This document shows, piece by piece, positions 18,701-28,200 of a DNA stretch of 30,145 bases; the stretch's first letter is position 1, and every line of letters begins with the position of its first letter. Source of the stretch: Lingula anatina (Eukaryota; Brachiopoda; Lingulata; Lingulida; Lingulidae); assembly GCF_001039355.2 (NCBI RefSeq), contig NW_019776046.1:243495-273639 (forward strand), read 5' to 3'. A model generated the notes under the pieces. The model had not been told where the DNA came from. It ran no database searches and worked only from the letters and a program-made list of their open reading frames with translations. Made by a program: the position numbers and the translations under genes.

Positions 18701-21700
18701 TTGTGACGTGGATTGCTTTATTGGTTGTGCTGGGTGTGAGCACGTTCTTTTTTAACCACTTTGACAACAACACGTTTAAATCAAGCAATTTAAAAGAGGT
18801 ATAGTGTACAAAGTGCCATTGCAGTGTTAAAGGCATGTATTTCAATTTCTGTCTCCCCAATAGCTCAAGCGAAAATCTAAGTGAAGGACGAGCAAAAATA
18901 TGGTATTCGAAATTTGGCCTTTTATTGAACGGTCCCTCCAGTAAAAGAATAGTGTAAAGTTATTATATGCCATTAGATAATGTTGAGTAAATAAAAATTA
19001 CGTAATTTTATAGCATGAATAATAAATATCCAAACAAATAGTGCACATATTTTCATTTGTTGGATTGCAAAGAACTTCTCTTTGTTGAACCAGGTGATCG
19101 GTTACTGGAGGTTGGCAAGGCCCTGGCGTACAGGTGTGGTCTCCGCCGAAGACCCTCGAATTGGAAGTCTTCCAACAGCTCATATTATGTGCGACAGAAA
19201 AAGAATATATCCATTGCAAAACAACTTATGCGGATAGTTTTAGTGAATTCATCCGTGTTTGGATTTAGCACCATTGATGCCAAGGTACGTGACTTCCATA
19301 AAATATATGAAGGGTGCTTACGGAGATACCGATCTAAATAAGTGCATCAACATCTATGGCCGGGTTCCCATTCCTAGATCAATCTAACAAGATCGATCTA
19401 TTTCTGATCCACCCATCTTCTCAAGCTGCTTAACGATAATTATTACCCCTAGCAGCTTCAGTAGGCGTGACAGACATCTAAGCCGCTTAAGTTGAATGCA
19501 ATTTAACGAGAATCCCCTCGGAGATAGATCGATGGTCCCTTTGTCTTATTAAACAACATATTACAAGTCGGGATGAGGGGTGGGGGGTCGGGAAAAGAAA
19601 AGTGACGGATGTGACTCTTTTGTCTCTCGCTTTGTTTTGTAAAGATATAAAAAGCAGACTGCAATTTTAGTATAATAGTAGGGTACAAGGACGAGGAATG
19701 TGCTTGGTTTTTTTCTCGTTTTACTTGTCAAACTGTCTTTTGGTTAGGGAGTAATGCCCAGCAAACACGTCACGTTCGGATCACGTGGCTAGACGTTGCT
19801 ATGACGTTATAATGTGGTAACAACGTGCTAGCCACGTGATACGAACGTGAGGTGTTTGCTGGGTGGATACATCCGAAAGTGGATATATCCACTCACCATC
19901 CATTCACTTTACCCTCTCGAACCCCCTGATCCGCCAATGTAATGTACCAACCACTATCACGCCCTTCTTTCGAATGTATCAGGAAAAAGCATGTCATCCT
20001 TAAATTGTAAGATTTGTTGAGGTTATGTGTAAAGAATGACCAAGTATAACGATCATTTTTTAAAATAGGTTTCGAACGCTTATTACGTCCAGCAAGGCGG
20101 ATTAAACTCTGTTGTGGAGGGTGCAGATCTGACCAATGACTATCCAGTAATGTATTATCTGCTGTATTCTGCGGAGTTGGCCGCCATTATTATCGTAATC
20201 CCCGTGTTGGTGATTTGCATCTATCCGGCTCTTTACAGGAGAGGATACATGATCAAATATTTCCCACGGATGAGTAAGTAATGCAATGGCGATTCAGATT
20301 GTGACAGGTGTGCTGTTCAATTGTGTTTGGGTGTGACGCAGCTGTTCAACCTTGCAGTGGACAGCTGATGCTAGTGCAATAAACGTGATATTGAAAAACA
20401 AAAAAAAAAAAAAAAAAAATAGAATTTTAATTTGAATTAAAATAATTAAGCCCATTAATATTAAGACTGAGAGGGATTTTTAAAAGATATTGTTGAAATG
20501 ACTTAAGACATCCGCGTATTCTAAAATGATTCTCTGTTTTCAGTTCACATTAATGTGTGATAAGTTTAATGACATGCTTACAATGGACTTCTTTGTCCCA
20601 CAGGTTTAGGGCTATTTTTTGCGGCGCTGTCTATTGTAGCTGCTGTAATCCTAGAATACCACAGGCAGCAAGACTGTCAACAGAACAACGGCAATGCCAC
20701 CCTCAGTGCCTTCTGGCAGGTACCGCAGTACTTTGTGCTGGGGGTGGGGGAGAGCCTGACGTATGTGACAGGTATGACGTGTTCCCTCGAGATTGGCCTA
20801 TTTCCAACAAACCACGTGACGTCATTTTGAATTTCCCCTGGTGGGAAAATGATCAGAATAAACCCAGACCCTTAGTGCTAATTTTATCTAATTTAAATTA
20901 TAAAATACTGTAGATCACACTCAGTGACATCTGGCGGTAAATGTGCATTTTGGCTTTTTTATTCATTCAAATAGTGTTTTTTTAAGTAAAAAATGGTGGA
21001 CGCATGAGATAAAGCTATTACGGATGTTCACAATATGGTTGTTTTTTTAATGTGGACGCCGAGCACACGTATCTACGATGAATTAACCAAAAAAAAACGT
21101 GTGCAGGAATTGATGCATGAACTTTTTGTAACACAGTGAGAAATTGAAAAGAAATTTAATTAAAAAAACAACGCCTGTTTGTAAAAATGTCATTAAAAGA
21201 ACAACTTTTTCAATATTTGCTGTTTTTCCAGGGATCGAGTACGCCTACCTGGAGACCCCCCGTGGCCTGCGGTACCTGGCTATGGGGCTGTACAACCTGG
21301 CGTACGGCTTGGGCGTCCTGGCAGCGGTACTGATTACCGTGATCGTCACTAAATACAGACCAGGTACCGGTACATGTGTATCACTCTCTACCAGGGACAC
21401 AAAGAGATGGTTGTCTCTAGATTTCCATATATATTTATCTGGTTTTTTTTTCGCATTTTCCGAACTCTTGCATTTTTTTTTTTTTTTTGATAAAAATGTT
21501 GTCATCACCCGGCTGGACAATGGTAAAGGGTTAATGTATGTGGTGTGTTAAGAAGACAATTTAACGTTGGGTTAATATGATAACGAAATCATTACAATAT
21601 ACAGTAATGCAATAAACTGAATCAGATTAATTTAATTGAACTTATAATTGTATCTTATCTTACTAAATTTAATAAAATTGAATTTTGAATTGAAGTGAAA

Positions 21701-22061
21701 GACACAAATAGGAAGAACATTTACATTAAAGTCTGTGAAGATAGATATATATATATTTTTTTGTTTCTTTATAGAATGGTACCCCCAAGACCAGGCCTTG
21801 TGTCCACTAGGAAAACATGGAATCCAGAATTTTCTTCTTATCTTACTCTTCTTACTCTGCATCCTGTTGGTGTGCTTTGTCAGTGTCGCTCTCATAGTCC
21901 GGAGACAAAACCGCTCGAAGGATTCAGAGGATGATGAACACAGTGGACCTATTTACATACGAACCTCTGCCTCGTGGATGAGGAGCACGTCCAAAGACGA
22001 GACAATGGTGATAGGGACGCCGTCGTATAACGGTAGTTCAAGTGACCGAACATTTTACTGA
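15403..22061 (+). CDS. Gene B: POT/SLC15A3-A4-like transporter, ten coding exons
   Basis: Paralogue of gene A in opposite orientation. Exons: 15403-15721, 16773-16871, 17475-17506, 17927-18060, 18506-18681, 19094-19284, 20069-20273, 20604-20771, 21232-21363, 21775-22061. All borders are GT/AG, phases are 1,1,0,2,1,0,1,1,1, and the total is 1743 nt (580 aa; 565 if the ATG at 15448 is used). Family marks: YGADQ, HWIYLGQNLG (FNWFYWSINLG region), VPQYFVLGVGE with the helix-10 Glu, ETPRGLR and WYPQD. The first-helix ExxER motif is AILES, so the first Glu and the Arg are missing. The MFS loop VVDSILGPYVT lacks the usual basic residue after Gly. No frameshift is seen. Introns 1, 2 and 6 hold transposons and intron 4 a TG/CG repeat; introns 3, 5, 8 and 9 show nothing recognisable. 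Confidence 0.9.
16485..16750. mobile_element. MITE family 'GCATTCAGAAC', long copy in gene B intron 1
   Basis: Perfect 12-bp ends AGCGCATTCAGA/TCTGAATGCGCT with inner arms GGACTAAATATGGCC/GGCCATATTTAGTCC. A longer interior contains opposed GCGCC/GGCGC segments. Confidence 0.75.
16773..16871 (+). CDS. Gene B exon 2
   Basis: 99 bp, phase 1 to 1, acceptor CTTCTAG and donor GTGAGA. Encodes GASYCLSALIGLVVDSILG and the next helix, positionally equal to gene A exon 2. Confidence 0.88.
16955..17117. mobile_element. MITE family 'GACCCCATTCCCAGAG', second full copy in gene B intron
   Basis: Same ends as the copy at 10820. TTA on both sides (16952-16954, 17118-17120). About 163 bp, with the internal spacer shortened. 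Confidence 0.8.
17368..17393. repeat. (CAAAA)n microsatellite
   Basis: Five CAAAA units in gene B intron 2. Confidence 0.9.
17475..17506 (+). CDS. Gene B exon 3 (32-nt micro-exon)
   Basis: Acceptor TTTGCAG, donor GTAAGT. Encodes GMVLLEFAPGA and converts phase 1 to phase 0. The homologous micro-exon in gene A supports it. Confidence 0.85.
17927..18060 (+). CDS. Gene B exon 4 (GADQ)
   Basis: 134 bp, phase 0 to 2, acceptor TTTCAG and donor GTAAAG. Encodes HGDKTTMMVVGLIFTSIGF and the POT motif YGADQIQQ. The donor lies 12 nt before a long TG/CG alternating tract. Confidence 0.88.
18082..18260. repeat. TG/CG/TA alternating purine-pyrimidine tract in gene B intron 4
   Basis: About 180 bp of nearly continuous pyrimidine-purine alternation, including a 20-bp perfect palindrome GTTCGCGCGCGCGCGCGAAC at 18098-18117. 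Z-DNA-prone by composition. Confidence 0.9.
18506..18681 (+). CDS. Gene B exon 5
   Basis: 176 bp, phase 2 to 1, acceptor TTTCAG and donor GTAAGA. Encodes IYLGQNLGIVIYNIMSILV, a short loop and a second helix ending SGSKWYSNSKLK. Confidence 0.88.
19094..19284 (+). CDS. Gene B exon 6
   Basis: 191 bp, phase 1 to 0, acceptor AACCAG and donor GTACGT. Basic cytoplasmic loop (CGLRRRPSNWKSS) then a helix with LVNSSVFGFSTIDAK, matching gene A exon 6. Confidence 0.85.
19361..19534. mobile_element. Degenerate copy of the 'GACCCCATTCCCAGAG' family in gene B intron 6
   Basis: Left end GGGTTCCCATTCCTAGATC, internal TATTACCCCTAGCAGC and GACATCTAAGCCGC, and the right part GAGATAGATCGATGG, where the terminal bases are lost. 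Confidence 0.55.
19757..19863. mobile_element. 107-bp hairpin MITE CCCAGCAAACAC in gene B intron 6
   Basis: Left arm CCCAGCAAACACGTCACG through TCACGTGGCTAG, with a nearly exact complement on the right. About 42 of 107 bases on each side pair. Confidence 0.72.
20069..20273 (+). CDS. Gene B exon 7
   Basis: 205 bp, phase 0 to 1, acceptor AAATAG and donor GTAAGT. Encodes VSNAYYVQQGGLNSVVEG, then a helix (AAIIIVIPVLVICIYPALY) and a basic loop. It is longer than the gene A equivalent. Confidence 0.87.
20399..20419. repeat. poly-A run
   Basis: About 20 A in gene B intron 7. Confidence 0.9.
20604..20771 (+). CDS. Gene B exon 8 (VPQYFVLGVGE)
   Basis: 168 bp, phase 1 to 1, acceptor CCACAG and donor GTATGA. 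Contains the POT signature VPQYFVLGVGESLTYVTG with the conserved Glu. Confidence 0.9.
21232..21363 (+). CDS. Gene B exon 9 (ETPRGLR)
   Basis: 132 bp, phase 1 to 1, acceptor TTCCAG and donor GTACCG. Encodes GIEYAYLETPRGLRYLAMG and a helix. Confidence 0.9.
21775..22061 (+). CDS. Gene B exon 10 (last helix and tail)
   Basis: 287 bp including TGA, acceptor TTTATAG. Encodes EWYPQDQALCPLGKHG, the last helix (LLILLFLLCILLVCFVSV), and a polar tail that is shorter than in gene A. Confidence 0.9.
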
Positions 22062-22235
22062 AAAAAAAAAGCATCTATAGCGCAAGCCTCAGTTTCACAA
22101 AAAACTGAAGTCCGTTCCCTGGCTAAGTTGTGAGTGTTGGTACACTGCTTCTGATAGGATAAGATGGGCCCATGTGACCATGCACGTGACTTTGGTGATT
22201 TTAATTAAAATTTCTTAGCCTGGGAACCTGACCTG

Positions 22236-22238
22236 ATT

Positions 22239-22273
<35 letters not shown>

Positions 22274-22277
22274 TTTT
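22236..22277. repeat. (ATTT)n microsatellite past gene B
   Basis: About ten ATTT units in the probable 3'UTR of gene B. Confidence 0.93.
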
Positions 22278-22595
22278 GTGAAACCGGGTCCTGGCCTTAA
22301 TTTGTGGTCGACTATGTACATGCCGTACACAGTATGATAGCTAGTGAACATCATACATGTACAATAATCAATTAAACCCCTAATTTCCAGAGGGACAGCA
22401 GACCACTGGTTTGTGGAACATGTATAGGACCAAGCATGCTTCTAAGAAATCATTTTGACCCAACAGATATACATGCAGAACTTCGCTAGGAATGGACCAG
22501 AAAACTGCAGGTCCTTCATATATAGGCATGGCTGGTTCTCTGATGAAGCGAAAATTTCTTCTTCATTGTAAAGGCCTTTCTTTTTTCTATGTATA

Positions 22596-22601
22596 AATAA
22601 A
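22596..22601 (+). promoter_or_regulatory. Candidate poly(A) signal for gene B
   Basis: AATAAA about 535 nt after the gene B stop, the first good match past an (ATTT)n tract. The 22062-23136 stretch otherwise shows no gene or element I recognise. Confidence 0.4.
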
Positions 22602-23375
22602 ATGCTGCAAAATGATTCAAATTAATGTTTTTCACCTACATGTATCTGTGGAACAACACAGGAGCAATATCCGACATGTCTGTCATCATATGAATATACT
22701 ATCTTTTTAGAAATGAACATCTTCATAAAGTAAGAATAAATTAATAAAATATAGTTCCATCAGAATACCGCTATGCAGCCTGTAATACGATATTTCAGTG
22801 TGTGTTTCATTAAAAAAAGAAATAAAATAAAATGAGAACACCCTTTCCCCTTGCGGGCTCCTATAGTAACAGAAAGCATTGATTTAGCCAACTGGATTTG
22901 TTGTAAATGTGTCTTTATAATATTTGGGAGGTTAATATTGAGATAGTTTTAAGATTTTTATAGGAATCATTTTATCCATATTCCAATTAGTAGAGACATT
23001 TAAGTTACAATAATGCAATTTAAACGTCGACTGGGAGTGTGATGGCGTAGAAGGGGTTGTCTTCCAGAACGGATGTAAACAAAGATATCCCCAAACTTCG
23101 GCGTCAACGCTTCAAATATGTGAGGATGATTGTTTACAGGGGGTGACAAAAGTATTGGACCGTATTGTTTGAAGGTGGAAAACAGCTTGGTTTGCTAGTT
23201 TTTTCTTTGTTTTGTTGCAATCGGTATTTTATTGAAGACTGGTTATGTCAAGTTAATATCTTAAGGTTTACAGACCAACGTTTTTTGCCCTGACATAACG
23301 CATGTTATTATGTCGGTATTTATGTTTTGTAGGATTGTCACGTGACCTCAATAAAACCCTGGCCCTGTGGGTTGT

Positions 23376-23972
23376 GGCGTTATCATCTTGGAAAATGCAT
23401 TGATGATTCCTGTCCCCAAATATGTTTTCTACCGATGGTAAAAAGATGCTCGCCCCGATTGTGAATGCAAAGCTCGTGGTTCAGGTTTCTATGGTTCAAC
23501 ACCAGTTCACTAACCCCCTAGAAACCAATGCACTCCTAAGCCATGGCCATTATTGAAGTGGACTGTCTAGCTAGGAAATTCATGTTCTCAGGCATCCAAA
23601 TAAGAAATGGACGATGTTCTACATATTCTCACTTCTCCACAAGCGTTTTTAACGGTGAACATGGTCTAAAAAAAATGGCTCCAGTTCTGATCTAGGGTCC
23701 ATGCTACCCTCTACCAGGGCGAGTGATAGATTTTTTACAGATATTCACAGATATGTCTCTAGCTAGATAGATGGTCATTTAGGGCTGAACTCAGCCCTAA
23801 ATGACCATTTATCTAGCTAGAGACATATCTGTGAATATTTGTAAAAAATCTATCACTCGCCCTGGTAGAGGGTAGGTCCATGCAAGGGTTCTTGCATCCC
23901 ATGTCGCTCTTCTTCGCTTGTTTACCAGGTTGATAAGTGTTTTTTTCTTGGCAACCCTGGTGTGAATTCCTG
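23376..23972 (-). pseudogene. Broken Tc1-family transposase
   Basis: Fragments of the helix-turn-helix/DDE transposase in more than one frame, with stops, interrupted at TLAW by the nested 170-bp element. Not functional. Confidence 0.7.
23705..23874. mobile_element. 170-bp near-perfect palindrome inserted in the Tc1 element
   Basis: Two 84-bp arms (2 mismatches) around a 2-nt centre, ends TACCCTCTACC/GGTAGAGGGTA. The flanks GGTCCATGC (23696-23704 and 23875-23883) are identical 9-bp direct repeats, so it inserted by transposition. A 9-bp duplication fits Mutator-like elements best, but the class is not proven. Confidence 0.88.
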
Positions 23973-24468
23973 TAAAATGGAACTTTCTTTGAACAGTTTT
24001 TTACTCGACCAATGCAAAACTAATTCGCTGCACGGTCGAAGCTTCGAAGCCTTTACAGCATAAAAAAAGGCACCTGTTGTCTTTGGCACTAGTCTTCTTT
24101 TGTCGGCCATTTCTTGGTGACTTACGGGCATCACCAGTCTCCTCCTACCTTCTGCAAACTCTGTATACAGTCTAACCAGGCTCACAATATCTGGTTGCTA
24201 TCTGGGAGACATTTATACCCTCGCTCCTCCCTCAGACAAACAATTTCTTATCTTTCTTCATGTGTGAGCTTCTCCACCTTCATCGCGACATGAACCTGAC
24301 AGTCAGAAGGACATTTATCACCTGTTACGCGAGCAATAAACCGCAAATCGATTTTCATGAACGAGTCGTCCCCGATGTCACATAACGCTCTATTCACACG
24401 GACGGTGCAACACTTTTGTCACCCCCTGTACTTTAGAATTATACGGTACAATTGTTTGCTTATTTGCA

Positions 24469-24569
24469 GTTATTCACATCCACTTTTATCGACAAAATCT
24501 ATAAACGCATCGTATATGTAGTTATTCATGTCCACTTTTATCGACGGAATCTATAAAACGTATATAAAG
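24469..24569 (+). promoter_or_regulatory. 52-bp tandem repeat with TATA-like end, possible gene C promoter
   Basis: Two copies of a unit of about 52 bp (24469-24520, 24521-24569) starting GTTATTCA and sharing TCCACTTTTATCGAC. The second ends in TATATAAAG (24561-24569), a good TATA-box match. It lies 600 bp before the gene C start codon, which itself follows an apparent splice acceptor. The promoter role is inference. Confidence 0.3.
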
Positions 24570-25162
24570 TTTTATATCTCAAACGAAGTCAAGGAGAGCA
24601 CAGATGTCATTAAAATCGAGTTAAGACGCAATAAATCTCTGTACGGGGACGCTTTATGGGTATGCAGACCCATCTTGAAGACCTCTCGGACACTTTACCT
24701 GCGTCACCAAGAACACACCTTGAACTGAAGAGTATGTTGACAATCAAATGATGTGCAAATACCGGTTGTATTACTGTATTTATATAAATTATATCTGGAA
24801 CATAGGAATAGTTTAAAGTTAAGGCGGACGTGAGAAGAATTTAATAACAGTAAGGATCGCGCCAGTGATTTTATTTTTCTGAACAAGTCAAAAAGGTAAC
24901 GGGGAAAATAGCAAATAATGATTTCATTTTGAATTTAGTTTATCTTCTTGACAGAGTTTTAAAAATTGTATTTCACACTTTGTAAGGTTAAAAACAAGTC
25001 TTTATATATTTGTACTAGAAGATGTGACAGAAAAACTAAGTAAGGTAACATTTCTATCCCCTTTAACAAATAATAAACAGTGATCTTCTAAGTGGAAGTA
25101 AATGAACTTTTTGACATCTCTTGATTTTTAATTGATGCATAACGTTCCATATTTTGTTACAG
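24570..25162. other. Region upstream of gene C coding start
   Basis: AT-rich. It probably contains a 5'UTR exon and intron, with possible donors at 24732 (A|GTATGT) and 24896 (AAG|GTAACG). No repeat family is recognised. Confidence 0.3.
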
Positions 25163-25232
25163 ATGAAAATTACAGCAATATTAGCTTGTATTGCAATGAC
25201 TGGCATACTTGTTCTAAAGTACAGCGAGGCAC
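25163..25232 (+). CDS. Gene C exon 1 (signal peptide)
   Basis: MKITAILACIAMTGILVLK then YSEA, a typical signal peptide with a hydrophobic core. The ATG follows directly on TTTTGTTACAG, which looks like a splice acceptor, so an upstream 5'UTR exon is likely. Ends phase 1 at GTAAGT. Confidence 0.75.
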
Positions 25233-28200
25233 GTAAGTAGCATTGGTATTTGAACCGAGGGAGTTGTTTTTGAGCTGTCTCTATTCATTTATCCAGACTA
25301 GGAAAATCGGTTGGTCAAAGTGTTTTTACATTGTTGGATATGAGGCACAACCAAATTAAAGGAAACATTACGAATATCATAATATTCTAAACAATAAGTG
25401 TTTGTGTAATTCAAATAGTACGTTAACTACATCTGCAAATGACCTTTATCCTTCTTTTAAGGATTATTTCTGTCAAAAACGCTAAACGGGTTGTCAAAAA
25501 TACGAGCACAAAGTTAAGCGTTGTTTAAAATCTTATACTTGTACTAGGTTCTACTTGTATTCATTATGAGACCCCGTTCCCATACCTAGATCAATCTAGC
25601 ACGATCAGCCCATCTCCAAGGGGTTTCTCGCTAAATTGCATTCAGTTTAAACGGCTTAGATGTCTGGCACGCCTACTTAACCTGTTAGGGGGTAATTAAC
25701 TATCGTTTAAGATCTTAAAAGTTGACTTTATCGAGGCACTCGTTTCCTCGTATCTACATGCACTATGTATATTATTCTTCCCCTTCTATGACAGTGTTAT
25801 GTCGTCACCCCCTGTATTTCACCGGTTACAACTGCCTTCGGAAACAGACCGACTTCAACCCCCAGACATGCTACATTTCCCCGGCAAACCCGCCTGAGAG
25901 CCAGAAACCCACGTGCCAAAATGGCGGCAACAACTTCTGGTACATCCACGTGGGTGGTAAGCGCACAGACTGGGTTCAGGGAACGGACGCCATGTGTTTG
26001 TCTATCTCGTCTTTCCCTGCACCATGGGGTACGAGAGAGTGCCAGTTCAGCTGGACCGAAGAAGGATGCAAGCAGCTGTTGCACTGGGCAGGCTGCATCC
26101 CATGGACAAGTAAGAAAATCTAACCAAACTAAAGAACTTTTATGTATTTTTAGTCCACATGGTTTCAGTATTTTTTAAAACAGTGTTAGGTTGTCACATC
26201 AGGCAGTTTCCAAAAGTGTAACCTCCACCTCCATTTATTTTGAGATAGGGATTGGTCGGTGCTTACTGTAAACAAGATAAAACATTCGAGATATTTATGG
26301 GCCAATTTACAATCATCCATATGTATAAAAGACTTCTGGAATATTAAGATATCTCTTTATTGTTTTATTGAGTGNGTTGACTTTATCGAGGCACTCGTTT
26401 CCTCGTATCTACATGCACTATGTATATTATTCTTCCCCTTCTATGACAGTGTTATGTCGTCACCCCCTGTATTTCACCGGTTACAACTGCCTTCGGAAAC
26501 AGACCGACTTCAACCCCCAGACATGCTACATTTCCCCGGCAAACCCGCCTGAGAGCCAGAAACCCACGTGCCAAAATGGCGGCAACAACTTCTGGTACAT
26601 CCACGTGGGTGGTAAGCGCACAGACTGGGTTCAGGGAACGGACGCCATGTGTTTGTCTATCTCGTCTTTCCCTGCACCATGGGGTACGAGAGAGTGCCAG
26701 TTCAGCTGGACCGAAGAAGGATGCAAGCAGCTGTTGCACTGGGCAGGCTGCATCCCATGGACAAGTAAGAAAATCTAACCAAACTAAAGAACTTTTATGT
26801 ATTTTTAGTCCACATGGTTTCAGTATTTTTTAAAACAGTGTTAGGTTGTCACATCAGGCAGTTTCCAAAAGTGTAACCTCCACCTCCATTTATTTTGAGA
26901 TAGGGATTGGTCGGTGCTTACTGTAAACAAGATAAAACATTCGAGATATTTATGGGCCAATTTACAATCATCCATATGTATAAAAGACTTCTGGAATATT
27001 AAGATATCTCTTTATTGTTTTATTGAGTGTAGCCATTGACATCACTAGTGCCTCTAAAGTACTTTCCCGACATTAAATCAACTATTTCTCGATATAATAA
27101 CAGAAATTATTTTCTCTAAGGGACAGTTCACATGGAAAGTCTATTTTCTAAAAATCTATTTTCTATTCGCGGTATCTTGTGATCACGGTCTGTGCCCTGA
27201 ATATCCCGCGGCGTAATTACTGGCAGCGCGAGCCAGTTACTTCCGTGATCACAAGATACCGCGAATAGAAAATGGATTTTTAGAAAATAGACTTTCCATG
27301 TGAACGGCTCCTAAGATTTCTTTCTTGTTATCACTTCAGGTCCCACGTGCTTCGACTGCAACAGTGCCTGGGACGTGTGTGACCGGCGGGGTGTGACTGA
27401 CCCCTCTCTTGTCGCCAAGACTCGCTGTCCCGGCACCGGCGCCTGCTTCACGAGGAGGGACAAAAACGGAAGTAGGTTACGCATGTGCATAAAGTCTTCA
27501 ATAATGCAGGAAATGAGATCTTAAGCCCCTTTTACACTGGACGGCATCCTCCCTGCGTCCTGTAGGTAAAAAAAAACTTAACGTGCCAACAACTGGCCGA
27601 TCACTAAACATCCAACCAACCGATGCTTCTTCTTCCTTTCTACGACCACAGCGATGCCAGTTTCATGGTCGCAGAAAGATCGCCGTCCATTGTAAAGAGG
27701 GTTTTAACATGGTAGCAATCAAATGGTTTGATGTTTCATAGTAAATGTTTTGTTATGGTGTTGTATAGTGTACCAAAAGCATTAATTGAAAATCCAGTTG
27801 TTTTCGCCGTATGAAGGATGAGGTAAATCCATTGGGAATGGATGTCAAATTGTAATTAACTGCAAAATGACCATCCTCTAACGGTTTTTGATATATGTCT
27901 CTGCATTTTATGCATATATTTTGCAAATTACAAAAGAAAAATTGATTCCTTAGACAATAATATATGGTTGTTCGGTTCTGGAAGACGTATATTAACTGCT
28001 TGACAAAAGAATTGCAACAAAAAACGTACCCTGATAAAGGTTTTATTATATCTTTACATCATTGTTCTCTGAATGTATGTTTGTGTAAGTCTCTCGTATT
28101 TTACTCACTTTTCAGTGGTATACAGAGGCTGTGCCGATGGCTGGGACTATCTTGCTGACGTCACAACAGCAATGGGCCCCGGAGATGCCACCTGCCTTAA

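Larger units (their letters stand above)
23137..24428 (-). mobile_element. Tc1-like DNA transposon, degenerate
   Basis: Inverted ends CAGGGGGTGACAAAAGT (left) and its complement (right) match over 25 bp with two differences and are flanked by TA on both sides, the Tc1/mariner target duplication. On the minus strand, transposase remnants read HTRVAKKKTLINLVNKRR then ATWDARTLAW (complement of about 23879-23970), and further on FQDDNATTHRAR (complement of about 23358-23393), the segment around the second catalytic Asp. Stops and frameshifts break the frame, and the usual DLNPIEH part is not seen. A 170-bp palindromic element sits inside. Confidence 0.85.

Noticed and set aside
24528-24728. 66-residue open frame
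   Set aside because: Begins inside the 52-bp tandem repeat; likely promoter or 5'UTR sequence.
25797-26739. Antisense open frames of 95 residues in both duplication copies
   Set aside because: They are shadows of gene C exon 2, without splice or family support.
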